The translations under genes were made by a program, and so were the position numbers. The notes beneath the pieces were generated by a model. The model saw only the letters and a list, made by a program, of their open reading frames with translations. It was not told the DNA's origin and did no database searches. Positions 1-7,942 of a stretch of 64,000 bases of DNA are shown piece after piece (positions within the stretch are counted from its first letter, which is position 1; every line of letters starts with the position of its first letter). The DNA comes from Pedobacter zeae (GTDB lineage Bacteria; Bacteroidota; Bacteroidia; Sphingobacteriales; Sphingobacteriaceae): contig NZ_JACIEF010000003.1 in the NCBI RefSeq assembly GCF_014196715.1, forward strand, positions 339,874 to 403,873. The letters are read 5' to 3'.

Positions 1-471
1 CATCCTGCCGACCGGGTGAAGAACCACATCTGGTACGATAAGTATTTATTGGAAGAAGTTGCGCCTTTGGCAAGGCACGAAACCGGGCACAGCAAAATTA
101 TCACTGCAGGCTGCAGTTTTGGAGGTTACCATGCGGCAAACTTTGCTTTCAGGCACCCCTGGCTGGTGAGCCACATGTTCAGTATGAGCGGGGCTTTTGA
201 TATTTCAGGGCAACTGGATGGTTTCTACAATGACGATGTTTATTTTAACAATCCTGTTGATTATCTTTTGAATAACAGCAACCCCGAACTGCATTACATG
301 AAAATTGTGCTGGGCACTACCGACCGCGATATGTGCCGGCCTGATAACGAACGATTATCCGGCATCTTAAGGCAGAAAGGAATCGATCATTGGTTGGATA
401 TCAGGCAAAATGCCGATCACGACTGGCCGATCTGGAGGGAAATGTTCCCGAATTATATTGCACAACTTTAG
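1..471 (+). CDS. Esterase, alpha/beta-hydrolase fold (5' end outside window)
   Basis: The reading frame is open from base 1, so this is the C-terminal part (about 156 residues) of a longer protein; the GTG at 16 is internal. The visible part has the nucleophile elbow GCSFGG, typical of the esterase D / putative esterase family (Gly-x-Ser-x-Gly-Gly), then a region with FSMSGAFDIS, and near the end HDWPIWR, which would supply the catalytic His. It probably hydrolyses an ester or thioester; the substrate is unknown. It is followed 104 nt later by an ATP-grasp gene and the rest of an amidoligase cluster on the same strand. Family is clear; specific function is not. Confidence 0.8.
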   Translation, partial: HPADRVKNHIWYDKYLLEEVAPLARHETGHSKIITAGCSFGGYHAANFAFRHPWLVSHMFSMSGAFDISGQLDGFYNDDVYFNNPVDYLLNNSNPELHYMKIVLGTTDRDMCRPDNERLSGILRQKGIDHWLDIRQNADHDWPIWREMFPNYIAQL

Positions 472-481
472 TTTGGCCTCC

Positions 482-565
482 TGGCCGATTTAGGCTACGA
501 CGGTCCAAACAATTAACCGATTAAGCAGTTAAACCATTAACCATTTTGGTCAAAAATTAAACTTA
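482..565. repeat. Simple-word intergenic tract (ttaacc/ttaa words)
   Basis: The gap between the esterase and the first ATP-grasp gene contains repeated words ttaacc, ttaagc and ttaaacc, flanked by ccaaa and ttttgg, which are complementary. It resembles the other simple-word tracts in this window. No promoter match is obvious. A short spacer with low information content is equally possible. Confidence 0.35.
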
Positions 566-574
566 ATTATACCG

Positions 575-1630
575 ATGAAGAAAATAGGGATTTTATTTGG
601 ACAGGAACGTTCTTTTCCTGAAGCCGTAATTGAAAGGATCAATCAAAAAGCTGAAAAGGGGATCACTGCCGAAGCTGTTAAAATCGACAAAATATTTCAG
701 AATGCGCCCTTGGGTTATTCGGTAATTATCGACCGTATTTCGCAGGATGTGCCATTTTACCGCGCGTCTTTAAAAAATGCAGCCATCACCGGAACAGCAG
801 TGATCAATAACCCTTTCTGGTGGAGCGCTGATGAGAAATTTTTTAATAATGCACTGGCCGAACAGATTGGTGTGCCGGTACCTAAAACCGCACTCATTCC
901 TTCGAGAGAGCACCCCACCGGAACCACATCAGAATCGTTCTCAAACCTCGAAATGCCGTTAGATTGGGACGCCATTTTTGAATATGTGGGATTTCCGGCC
1001 TATATGAAGCCTTATGATGGTGGTGGCTGGAGAGATGTTTATAAACTGCATAACAAAGAAGATTTTTTCGATAAACATAGCGGCACAAAGCAACTGGTGA
1101 TGCTTTTACAGGAAGAGATCATTTTCGAGGAATATTTCAGGTGTTATTGTATCGGAGGTAAACATGTGCGTATTATGCAGTACGATCCGCGAAATCCGCA
1201 TCATTTGCGTTACGCAACCGAGGGTAAATCGCCCGATCCTAAATTGCTTAAAAAAGTAGAGGAATACACTTTAAAATTGTGTACATACTTAGGCTACGAT
1301 TTTAATACGGTAGAATTTGCCGTGCGCAATGGTGTACCTATAGCAATTGATTTCTGCAACCCGGCGCCCGATGCGGATATAAAAAGCGTTGGTCAGGAAA
1401 ATTTCGACTGGGTAGTAGAAACTACGGCCAATTACGCTATCGAAAGGGCAAAAGCACAAAAAGATGGTCAGGATAACTTAACCTGGGGCGAATACATTAA
1501 AGCTTCTGTTGGGAATAAACCTCTAATTGCAAAAGCAACCCCCAAGGCAGCTAAAACCCCAACAGTAAAAAAAGCTACCGCAGCAGAAAAAGCACCGGCA
1601 AAGCCTAAAAAAACAGCACCAAAAAAATAA
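575..1630 (+). CDS. ATP-grasp ligase (RimK-like) with basic Lys/Ala/Pro tail
   Basis: A 351-residue ATP-grasp protein. ATP-grasp enzymes activate a carboxylate as acyl-phosphate and join it to an amine or thiol. Visible signatures are AYMKPYDGGGWRDVYKL (nucleotide-binding Lys and glycine loop), LLQEEIIFEEYFRCYCIGG, and the acidic metal-binding strand FNTVEFAVRNGVPIAIDFCNP. The last 40 to 50 residues are a low-complexity Lys/Ala/Pro/Thr tail resembling histone H1 or AlgP tails, outside the catalytic fold. It lies 29 nt before a GCS2-type ligase, suggesting joint action on one product. Fold is confident; substrate is unknown. Confidence 0.85.
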   Translation: MKKIGILFGQERSFPEAVIERINQKAEKGITAEAVKIDKIFQNAPLGYSVIIDRISQDVPFYRASLKNAAITGTAVINNPFWWSADEKFFNNALAEQIGVPVPKTALIPSREHPTGTTSESFSNLEMPLDWDAIFEYVGFPAYMKPYDGGGWRDVYKLHNKEDFFDKHSGTKQLVMLLQEEIIFEEYFRCYCIGGKHVRIMQYDPRNPHHLRYATEGKSPDPKLLKKVEEYTLKLCTYLGYDFNTVEFAVRNGVPIAIDFCNPAPDADIKSVGQENFDWVVETTANYAIERAKAQKDGQDNLTWGEYIKASVGNKPLIAKATPKAAKTPTVKKATAAEKAPAKPKKTAPKK

Positions 1631-1659
1631 CTGCGTTTTAAATTCTAACCGAGATTAAT

Positions 1660-2760
1660 ATGAACGAATTTACGCTGGGTGTAGAAGAAGAGTACATGGT
1701 AATTGATCCCGTTACCAGAGAGCTTACTTCGCACGACCAAAAAATTGTAGAGGCCGCACAAAAAATACACAAAGACCAGGTTAAAGCAGAAATGCACCAG
1801 GCAGTGGTAGAAGTTGGTACCGGAATCTGTAAAAATACTACCGAGGCACGCAATGAGATTTCACAGTTGCGTTATACGGTATCGCAACTGGCCGGAGAGC
1901 AGGGTTTAAGAATTGGTGCTGCGGGTACACACCCCTTTTCGCACTGGGAAAAACAGCTCATTACAGAACATCCCCGCTATAACGAAATTGTTAATGAATT
2001 GCAGGAGGCTGCCCGCTCCAACCTTATTTTTGGCCTGCATGTGCATGTTGGTTTTCAATCGAGAGAACTGGCTATTCATATTGCCAATCAGGTGAGGTAT
2101 TTTTTACCGCACGTTTTTGCCTTATCAACCAACTCACCTTTCTGGGAAGGCAGAAATACAGGCTATCGATCATTCAGGACTAAAATTTTTGATAAATTTC
2201 CGCGTACCGGTATTCCCGATATTTTTAACAGCATAGAAGATTACGATAATTATGTGAAGCTGCTGATTAAGACCAATTGCATGGACAACGCCAAGAAAAT
2301 TTGGTGGGATATCCGTGTACATCCGTTTTTCGATACCGTTGAGTTCCGCATTTGCGATTGCCCGATGCTGATCGATGAAAGCATGGCATTTACAGCATTA
2401 TTTCAGGCTTTATGCGCCAAATTATACAAACTGCGCCTGCAGAATATGGAATTCATCAGTTATTCGAGGGCATTGATCAACGAAAATAAATGGCGTGCTG
2501 CCCGCTATGGTATTGACGGGAATCTGATCGATTTCGGTAAGGAAATGGAAGTTAACTGTCGCAACCTCGTGTTGGAACTGCTGGACTTTGTAGATGATGT
2601 GGTGGATGATCTGGGGTGCCGTGAGGATATCAATTATGTACATAAAATCCTCGAACATGGCACAGGTGCTGACAGGCAGTTGGCTGTTTACCAGCAAACT
2701 GGTAACTTTGAAGCCGTGGTAGATTATATTACCACCCAAACACTTATAGGCGCAAAGTAA
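1660..2760 (+). CDS. Carboxylate-amine ligase, GCS2/YbdK family
   Basis: A 366-residue protein starting with TLGVEEEYMVIDPVTREL, the N-terminal acidic signature of the YbdK / glutamate-cysteine ligase 2 family, whose usual length is about 370 residues. The GFQSRELAIHIANQVRYFLP and FWEGRNTGYRSFRTKIF regions are also typical. These enzymes form gamma-glutamyl-type amides using ATP. It is 29 nt after the ATP-grasp gene and 7 nt before the amidotransferase, so it is almost certainly co-transcribed with them. The specific amine and acid substrates cannot be read from sequence. True glutathione synthesis seems unlikely because the neighbours are not gshB. Confidence 0.9.
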   Translation: MNEFTLGVEEEYMVIDPVTRELTSHDQKIVEAAQKIHKDQVKAEMHQAVVEVGTGICKNTTEARNEISQLRYTVSQLAGEQGLRIGAAGTHPFSHWEKQLITEHPRYNEIVNELQEAARSNLIFGLHVHVGFQSRELAIHIANQVRYFLPHVFALSTNSPFWEGRNTGYRSFRTKIFDKFPRTGIPDIFNSIEDYDNYVKLLIKTNCMDNAKKIWWDIRVHPFFDTVEFRICDCPMLIDESMAFTALFQALCAKLYKLRLQNMEFISYSRALINENKWRAARYGIDGNLIDFGKEMEVNCRNLVLELLDFVDDVVDDLGCREDINYVHKILEHGTGADRQLAVYQQTGNFEAVVDYITTQTLIGAK

Positions 2761-2767
2761 TTTTACA

Positions 2768-3595
2768 ATGGATAAAAGAAGCTTAAAGGTGGCTGTTATT
2801 GACATGAATAACGGTGCACCTAATCAGGGTATGCGGGGAATTCAGGAAATTTTATCCCGTTTTAAAAACGAAAATAATATCGACTTAACTTTTGATATTT
2901 TTGATTTAAGGCAAAAAGGCGAAATACCGGGTATAGGTTACGATGCCTATATTTCGAGCGGCGGCCCGGGTAGCCCAATTGAAAGTAAAGGAGAACAATG
3001 GGAAAATGATTTTTTTAATCTACTGGATCTGATAGAAGATTTTAACCATAAAAACAACGAAAGAAAAAAATATGCTTTTTTAATCTGCCATTCCTTCCAG
3101 TTGGCCTGTAGAAAATATGAATTGGGCAATGTAACCGAAAGACGGTCGAACGCTTTTGGTATTTTCCCGATTACGTTGACTGAAGATGGGGAACAAGACG
3201 AAACTTTTAATGGTCTTACCAACCCTTTCTTTTCAGTCGACAGCAGAGATTGGCAAGTCATCGAGCCTGATTTTGCCGCTTTCAGGAAAAAGGGGGCAAA
3301 ATTACTCGCCATCGAAAAAGAACGCAAACATGTGGATCTGGAACGCTGCATGATGTCGATCCGGTTTTCGGATGAAATTATCGGTACCCAGTTCCACCCG
3401 GAGGCTGACCCCGTGGGGATGAAAATGTACCTGCTGCAAGACGAAAGGAAAAAAGCCATAGTAGACATGCACGGCGAAGAAAAATACTTCGATATGCTTA
3501 ATAGTTTAGACGATCCGGCAAGGATTGTACTTACGCAAAGTATTATTTTACCTAATTTCCTGCGAAAAGCCATCGGGAATCTGCAAGAAGCATAA
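2768..3595 (+). CDS. Class I glutamine amidotransferase-like protein
   Basis: A 275-residue GATase1-fold protein. The nucleophile is probably Cys107 in LICHSFQLACRKY, and the second catalytic element is GTQFHPEADP with His210 and Glu212. An oxyanion-type loop SSGGPGSP lies near residue 65. Such domains hydrolyse glutamine for an amide donor, or hydrolyse gamma-glutamyl bonds. The Cys motif has His-Ser-Phe-Gln where GMP-synthase-type enzymes have Gly-x-Gln, so the active site is divergent. It starts 7 nt after the GCS2 gene. It may provide ammonia for, or trim, the product of the neighbouring ligases. Confidence 0.82.
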   Translation: MDKRSLKVAVIDMNNGAPNQGMRGIQEILSRFKNENNIDLTFDIFDLRQKGEIPGIGYDAYISSGGPGSPIESKGEQWENDFFNLLDLIEDFNHKNNERKKYAFLICHSFQLACRKYELGNVTERRSNAFGIFPITLTEDGEQDETFNGLTNPFFSVDSRDWQVIEPDFAAFRKKGAKLLAIEKERKHVDLERCMMSIRFSDEIIGTQFHPEADPVGMKMYLLQDERKKAIVDMHGEEKYFDMLNSLDDPARIVLTQSIILPNFLRKAIGNLQEA

Positions 3596-3607
3596 TCTGC
3601 TAAACTC

Positions 3608-3690
3608 GTCGTCCTTTCGACTGGAGCGCAACGGAATGGAGAAATCTATTAACAAGTTTAAAGGATTTCTTCACTACGGTAAAAATGACG
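3608..3690. repeat. Dispersed intergenic inverted repeat (cgactggagcg... type)
   Basis: This gap element has a left arm with ctttcgactggagcgcaacg and ggagaaatct, and a right arm with ggatttcttcact...aaaatgac that is roughly its reverse complement. The same words occur in the longer element at 15888-16005 (cgactgaaacgaagtggaa, ggagagatct, cgaaatgac). It interrupts the amidoligase cluster between the amidotransferase and the second ATP-grasp gene. It looks like a copy of a mobile or REP-like intergenic repeat. Confidence 0.55.
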
Positions 3691-3714
3691 CTTAAAAAAA
3701 TCAAATAAAAACCT

Positions 3715-4902
3715 ATGATACCTGCACAGCGACAAAAATACAACCAGCGGTTTACCGCCGAAAAGTATCAGATCTTTTTAAATGAACTGGGGTTGGGTTA
3801 TCCGGAAATTCCTTTCAGGGTGGCAGAAACTCCGATTTTTGTTCCACAGGCCTTAAAAGAAAAACTGATTGCTGCAGGCGAAGAGATCATAAAGCTGATT
3901 AAACAACCCAATTTTAAAGCCATAACAGATAAGGCCATACCGGTAAACTGGAAAGTACCCAATGAAAACGGACAGCCACATTTTCTGACCTTCGATTTCG
4001 GCATCTGTAAAAACGATGCTGGCGAGCTCAGTCCGATGTTAATCGAAATGCAGGGCTTCCCATCCTTATATGGTTTTCAGCATCATTTGGCCAAAACCTT
4101 TAAAACATGTTTTGATATAGACGATTCGGTGAATTATTTTTTAAATGGTTTTAACGAAGAAAAATATGTTGAGCTGCTTAAGGAAGTAATTATAGGCAAG
4201 CACCAACCCGAAGAAGTGGCGCTAATGGATGTTGATGCACCGAACCAGAAAACAGCAATCGATTTTTTCGTTACACAGAAAATGCTGGGCATTAAAATTC
4301 TGGCTTTAGCCGATATTAAAAAAGTTGGCAAACAATTGTTTTATGAAGAAAATGGCAAACCGATCCGGTTAAAAAGGATATACAACCGTTTAATTTTTGA
4401 CGAAGTTGCCGATAATACCGAAATCTTCAAAAACAGTTTTGATCCACGCGGGGAACTGGATATCGAATGGGTAACACATCCTAACTGGTTTTACCGCATC
4501 AGTAAATACACCATGCCTTTTTTAAAGAGTGAATTTGTACCTGAAACGCGCTTTTTAAACGAGATAGAAACGCTTCCGGCTGATTTAGAAAACTACGTGC
4601 TTAAACCTTTGTTTTCTTTTGCCGGCATGGGTGTTATGATTGATGTAAGCCCATCAGACATCACTGGCATTCAGGATCCCGAAAACTGGATTTTACAAAG
4701 AAAGGTAAATTATGAGCCTGCGGTACTATCGCCCGATGGCGGTGTAAAAGCCGAAATCCGGATGATGTATTTATGGCCTGATGGTGGCGAGCCACAGCTC
4801 TGCATAAATCTGGCCCGCTTAAGCCGTGGCAAAATGATCGGCGTACGTTACAATGCCGATTTTGATTGGGTGGGCGGAACGGTGGCTTTTATGGAGGTAT
4901 AA
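3715..4902 (+). CDS. ATP-grasp-like protein, probably circularly permuted
   Basis: A 395-residue protein. It contains YVLKPLFSFAGMGVMIDV near residue 300, a Lys-plus-Gly-loop strand of ATP-grasp type, and WILQRKVNYEPAV and AEIRMMYLW after it. A candidate metal-binding element, LIEMQGFPSLYGFQ, lies near residue 120, before the Lys strand. That is the reverse of the canonical order and suggests a circularly permuted ATP-grasp as in glutathionylspermidine-synthase-like proteins. It is the last gene of the amidoligase cluster, 119 nt after the amidotransferase with a repeat in between. A second ligase acting on the same metabolite is the simplest reading. Family call is tentative. Confidence 0.6.
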   Translation: MIPAQRQKYNQRFTAEKYQIFLNELGLGYPEIPFRVAETPIFVPQALKEKLIAAGEEIIKLIKQPNFKAITDKAIPVNWKVPNENGQPHFLTFDFGICKNDAGELSPMLIEMQGFPSLYGFQHHLAKTFKTCFDIDDSVNYFLNGFNEEKYVELLKEVIIGKHQPEEVALMDVDAPNQKTAIDFFVTQKMLGIKILALADIKKVGKQLFYEENGKPIRLKRIYNRLIFDEVADNTEIFKNSFDPRGELDIEWVTHPNWFYRISKYTMPFLKSEFVPETRFLNEIETLPADLENYVLKPLFSFAGMGVMIDVSPSDITGIQDPENWILQRKVNYEPAVLSPDGGVKAEIRMMYLWPDGGEPQLCINLARLSRGKMIGVRYNADFDWVGGTVAFMEV

Positions 4903-4914
4903 ACTATGCTTTCC

Positions 4915-5190
4915 TTCGCCACAGAGATCATTAAGGAAAAGCACAGGGGAACAAAGAGATAAATCTTTCCATAATTCTGTGGCAGAAGAAAAAATTCCCG
5001 TGGATACGAACCTTATCCGATAACGAATAACACACGCTCTATGCCCTCTGTGCCAAACGCTGTTCCCTCTGTGGTAAAAATTATTAACCGCAGAGAAAAA
5101 GCACAGATTACCACAGCGAATTATTATGATTACTCCATCTCCATGCCCTCAGTGTAAAACTCGGTTTTCCTTGTGGTAAAACCGGCAATA
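4915..5190. repeat. Intergenic inverted repeats with ccacagag/ctctgtgg words
   Basis: This long gap holds ccacagag at 4919-4926, a perfect complement of ctctgtgg at 5067-5074. Further complementary words follow: gcacagg, ctctgtgcc, then ccgcagagaaaaagcacag and cctcagtg...ccttgtggtaaaa. Together they can fold into one or two long imperfect hairpins. No protein-coding frame of note is present until 5241. It belongs to the same class of simple-word inverted repeats found elsewhere in the window. Confidence 0.6.
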
Positions 5191-5202
5191 ATTTACATTC
5201 AG

Positions 5203-5236
5203 TTGAACAGCCAAACACCAAAAGCCCTTATATTTG
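5203..5236 (+). promoter_or_regulatory. Bacteroidota-type promoter before the Cys-rich small protein
   Basis: TATATTTG at 5229-5236 matches the -7 consensus TAnnTTTG exactly, and ttg at 5203-5205 lies 23 nt upstream as a possible -33 element. The ATG at 5241 is only 4 nt after the -7 box, so the mRNA would be leaderless or nearly so. Confidence 0.5.
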
Positions 5237-5240
5237 TGAT

Positions 5241-5399
5241 ATGGATATTCAAACGATTTTAGTCTTTTTACTTTTTGCGGTTGCATTGGTATATGTTGGC
5301 CGTTTGGTTTTTAAATCATTACAGGTAAAAAAAGATGGTTGTGGGGGCAATTGCAAATGTGGTGTAGATTTTTCTGATATTAAGCCTGCAAAAAAATAA
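5241..5399 (+). CDS. FeoB-associated-type Cys-rich membrane protein
   Basis: A 52-residue protein that automated calling easily misses. Residues 5-24 form one hydrophobic helix (TILVFLLFAVALVYVGRLVF), followed by a basic stretch and the cysteine cluster DGCGGNCKCG (Cys34, Cys38, Cys40). This layout matches the small FeoB-associated Cys-rich membrane proteins that often sit beside ferrous iron transporter genes. No feoA or feoB is in this window. It is followed 12 nt later by a Crp/Fnr regulator, so the two may be co-transcribed. A role in iron handling or redox sensing is inferred from the family only. Confidence 0.72.
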   Translation: MDIQTILVFLLFAVALVYVGRLVFKSLQVKKDGCGGNCKCGVDFSDIKPAKK

Positions 5400-5411
5400 G
5401 ATTAAACTTTT

Positions 5412-5999
5412 ATGATTCATCAGTTTCAGAAGTACCTGCAAGAAAAAATAGAAATTACTGATGAACAGTTCGAAAGTATTTCGGCTGGATTAAAAGTAAG
5501 GAAATTTGAAAAAAACGAAATCCTTCAATATACCGGCGATACCCTTAAGCACGGCTTCTTTGTAGGCAAAGGCTTATTGAGAGCCTATTCAATTGATGCC
5601 AAAGGTAAAGAGCACATCTTACAGTTCGCACCCGAAAACTGGCTTATCTCCGACCGCAACAGCATGAATAATGAACCTTCGATATTCTTTATCGATGCTA
5701 TTGAAGCAACCGAAGCAGTATTGATGCCCAACGATTTCATGGAAGAAGCAGCCAGTAAAGTGCCTTGCTTGCAGCCGATGCAAATCAGGCTGTTAAATAA
5801 CTCGATCCGTTTTATGCAGAAGCGCATTAACATGCTGCTCAGTGCAACTGCCGAAGAAAGGTACCTCGATTTCATTAAACTATACCCTAATCTTACGCTG
5901 CGCGTTCCACAGTGGATGATTGCCTCTTACCTGGGCATTACACCCGAATCGCTAAGCCGCGTAAGAAAGGAGCTGGCCAATAAACACTTTAAGGCTTAA
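5412..5999 (+). CDS. Crp/Fnr family transcriptional regulator
   Basis: A 195-residue regulator. Residues about 15-120 form a cyclic-nucleotide-binding-type beta barrel (ILQYTGDTLKHGFFVGKGLLRAYSID). A dimerisation helix around LLNNSIRFMQKRINMLLSATAEERY follows, then a C-terminal helix-turn-helix with recognition region WMIASYLGITPESLSRVRKEL. No N-terminal cysteine cluster of the Fnr [4Fe-4S] type is seen, and the Arg/Ser pair needed for cAMP binding is not evident, so the ligand is unknown. It lies between the Cys-rich small protein and YceI. It may regulate those neighbours, but no operator is evident. Confidence 0.88.
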   Translation: MIHQFQKYLQEKIEITDEQFESISAGLKVRKFEKNEILQYTGDTLKHGFFVGKGLLRAYSIDAKGKEHILQFAPENWLISDRNSMNNEPSIFFIDAIEATEAVLMPNDFMEEAASKVPCLQPMQIRLLNNSIRFMQKRINMLLSATAEERYLDFIKLYPNLTLRVPQWMIASYLGITPESLSRVRKELANKHFKA

Positions 6000-6133
6000 T
6001 TAATTTGGAATAAGTTAATGATTTGACCAGATTAACTTTCAAACATTCCAATTTTACAACCTTCAATCTCTCAACCACTTCCACATCCTTTCATTACTTA
6101 ACATACATCAATTTTTCTGAAGAACCTTCGCTG

Positions 6134-6141
6134 TACTTTTG
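6134..6141 (+). promoter_or_regulatory. Candidate -7 element of the yceI promoter
   Basis: TACTTTTG matches TAnnTTTG and lies 36 nt before the YceI ATG. There is no clean TTTG at the expected upstream distance; only a run of T is present there. Position and match make it the best promoter candidate in the 178-nt gap. Confidence 0.45.
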
Positions 6142-6177
6142 TGTTGTAAATAATAAACATCTCAAAAAAACAAAAAT

Positions 6178-6708
6178 ATGGCAACTACAAAATGGACATT
6201 GGATCCAACCCACAGCGAATTACAATTTAAAGTAAAACACTTAATGATTACTACGGTAACCGGTAGTTTAAAATCTTTCTCTGCAGAATTAACATCTGAA
6301 GGTGATGAATTCGAAAATGCAGAGATTTCTTTCAAAGGTGATATTGGCTCTATTGATACCGGAAATACCGACCGTGATAACCACTTAAAAAGCGGCGATT
6401 TCTTTGATGCTGAAAAATTTGCACACATTGAATTTAAATCAAAATCAGTAGAAAAAGATGGCAGCGATTATATCGTTAAAGGCGATTTAACCATTAAAGG
6501 TGAAACTAAACCAGTAAAATTAACAGCTGAATTTGGTGGTATTGCTACTGATCCATGGGGAAATACCAAAGCAGGCTTTACTTTAAGCGGAAAAATCAAC
6601 CGTTCTGATTTTGGCTTAACCTGGAATGCCGCTTTAGAAACCGGTGGCGTAATGGTAAGTGAAGAAGTTCGCATTTTGGGCGAATTGCAGTTTGTAAAAC
6701 AAGCATAA
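6178..6708 (+). CDS. YceI family protein
   Basis: A 176-residue lipocalin-like beta-barrel protein. It begins KWTLDPTHSELQFKVKHLM, the standard YceI opening, and continues with the family pattern DNHLKSGDFFDAEKFAHIEFKS and a C-terminal half ending RILGELQFVKQA. The family binds polyisoprenoid lipids in a long pocket. No signal peptide is present, so this copy appears cytoplasmic, unlike E. coli YceI. It is followed 76 nt later by a pirin gene on the same strand, with a short inverted-repeat spacer between. Confidence 0.93.
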   Translation: MATTKWTLDPTHSELQFKVKHLMITTVTGSLKSFSAELTSEGDEFENAEISFKGDIGSIDTGNTDRDNHLKSGDFFDAEKFAHIEFKSKSVEKDGSDYIVKGDLTIKGETKPVKLTAEFGGIATDPWGNTKAGFTLSGKINRSDFGLTWNAALETGGVMVSEEVRILGELQFVKQA

Positions 6709-6711
6709 TTT

Positions 6712-6776
6712 AGCATAGAGCAAAGTGCATGGGGCTATTTAAGCTCCCTGCGCTATGCGCCATGCCTTAAAAATTT
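6712..6776. repeat. Simple-word tract gcatag/gcgctatgcgcc
   Basis: The spacer between yceI and the pirin gene contains gcatagagcaaagtgcatgggg and then ctccctgcgctatgcgccatgcc. The parts ctatgc/gcatag and ggg/ccc are complementary, so an imperfect hairpin can form. It resembles the other simple-word intergenic tracts here. Confidence 0.45.
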
Positions 6777-6784
6777 AGAAGGTA

Positions 6785-7657
6785 ATGGACAACACAAAAC
6801 AAATCAACAATATACTTAAAGCTCCTGCGCCGCACATGGTTGGCGATGGCTTTAGGGTACATAATTTTTTCCCAGGCGGATATGAAATTGATATGAGCCC
6901 TTTTTTCCTGATGGATTATGGCTCAAAGATCGAATTTTCTGCCAGGAAAGAACCAAGGGGCGTTGGTGTTCACCCACACCGGGGCTTTGAAACGGTAACT
7001 ATTGCCTATCATGGTGCAGTTGCCCATCACGATAGCTCGGGCAATAGCGGTGTAATATATCCGGGCGATGTACAATGGATGACTGCCGCAAGTGGTGTAT
7101 TACATAAAGAATACCATGAAACCAACTACAGCTTAACCGGAGGTCCTTTTCAAATGGTTCAGCTTTGGGTTAATCTACCTGCTAAGAATAAGATGGGCAA
7201 ACCGGGTTATCAGGCCATTAAACAGGCTGATATGGCTCATGTTGATCTTCCTGAAAATGGAGGTAAAATTGAAATTATAGCAGGGCATTATGAGGGTATA
7301 AAAGGCAATGCAAATACCTTTAGTCCAATAGAACTCTATAATGCCCGGTTAAATAAAGGTGGCAAAGCTACTTTTAACTTTCCGGAGAATTTTAATACCG
7401 GATTGATGGTAATTGAAGGTTCGATTAAGGTAAACGGATCAGAAACGGCAGTAGCAGATAATTTTATCCATTTCAAAAACAAAGGTAAAGAGATTAAAGT
7501 TGAAGCCCTGGAAAACAGCGTGGTTTTAGTTCTGAGTGGAGAACCAATAGATGAACCAATTGCTCAGTACGGTCCATTTTTAATGAATACTGAAGCCGAA
7601 ATCCACCAGGCGATTGAAGATTACAACCAAGGCAGATTTGGTTATTTAGAGGAGTAA
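6785..7657 (+). CDS. Pirin family protein
   Basis: A 290-residue bicupin of the pirin family. The metal site is visible as GVHPHRGFETVT followed by HHDSSGNSGVIYPGDVQWMTAASGVLHKEYHE, giving the three His and one Glu ligands of the N-terminal cupin. The C-terminal cupin covers about residues 165-280. Bacterial pirins may be quercetin-dioxygenase-like enzymes or metabolic modulators; no partner here decides between these. A clear intrinsic terminator follows at 7680. Confidence 0.92.
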   Translation: MDNTKQINNILKAPAPHMVGDGFRVHNFFPGGYEIDMSPFFLMDYGSKIEFSARKEPRGVGVHPHRGFETVTIAYHGAVAHHDSSGNSGVIYPGDVQWMTAASGVLHKEYHETNYSLTGGPFQMVQLWVNLPAKNKMGKPGYQAIKQADMAHVDLPENGGKIEIIAGHYEGIKGNANTFSPIELYNARLNKGGKATFNFPENFNTGLMVIEGSIKVNGSETAVADNFIHFKNKGKEIKVEALENSVVLVLSGEPIDEPIAQYGPFLMNTEAEIHQAIEDYNQGRFGYLEE

Positions 7658-7679
7658 GAGGTTTATTAAATTATATTTG

Positions 7680-7716
7680 AGCCGGCACTTTTTTGTAAAA
7701 TTTGCCGGCTTTTTTG
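7680..7716 (+). terminator. Intrinsic terminator after the pirin gene
   Basis: A perfect 8-bp stem agccggca (7680-7687) / tgccggct (7703-7710) is followed by a run of T. Confidence 0.85.
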
Positions 7717-7791
7717 TGCCTTTTATAAAGTAAGAATCCAATCTCATTGGAGCAGCTACATTCGATAAAGACGATATGCTAACCAAAAGCT

Positions 7792-7811
7792 CCGGAAATT
7801 CATTTTTCCGG
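7792..7811. other. Hairpin in leader of the GH18/CE4/GT2 gene
   Basis: A perfect 7-bp inverted repeat ccggaaa / tttccgg with a 6-nt loop lies about 130 nt upstream of the fusion gene. No T run follows, so it is not a terminator. It could be a leader RNA structure or chance. The rest of the 7717-7942 gap shows no gene. Confidence 0.35.
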
Positions 7812-7942
7812 CTGATAAACAGATCAGTAAAAATAGTATCTTAGAAGAACTAACGATCTACCGCCTCAGCCGTTTCATTTTAAGTCATTCATCCAATCTT
7901 CATATTCGTTAGTGATTTTTGATCATCAATCAGAATAGAAAA

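Noticed and set aside
2422..2805. A 127-codon minus-strand frame opposite the GCS2 ligase gene
   Set aside because: It overlaps a well-supported gene fully and reads into the next one; composition is that of an antisense frame.
2947..3573. A 208-codon open frame on the minus strand opposite the amidotransferase gene
   Set aside because: It is a shadow: the plus-strand gene has clear family motifs, while the minus frame is Ser-rich with no recognisable domain.
6023..6235. A 70-codon plus-strand frame running into yceI
   Set aside because: It overlaps the yceI start in another frame, includes the promoter box and ends inside yceI; no homology pattern is seen.
7919..7942. Upstream TTG start for the GH18/CE4/GT2 fusion
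   Set aside because: The ATG eight codons later gives a more typical N terminus before the membrane helix.
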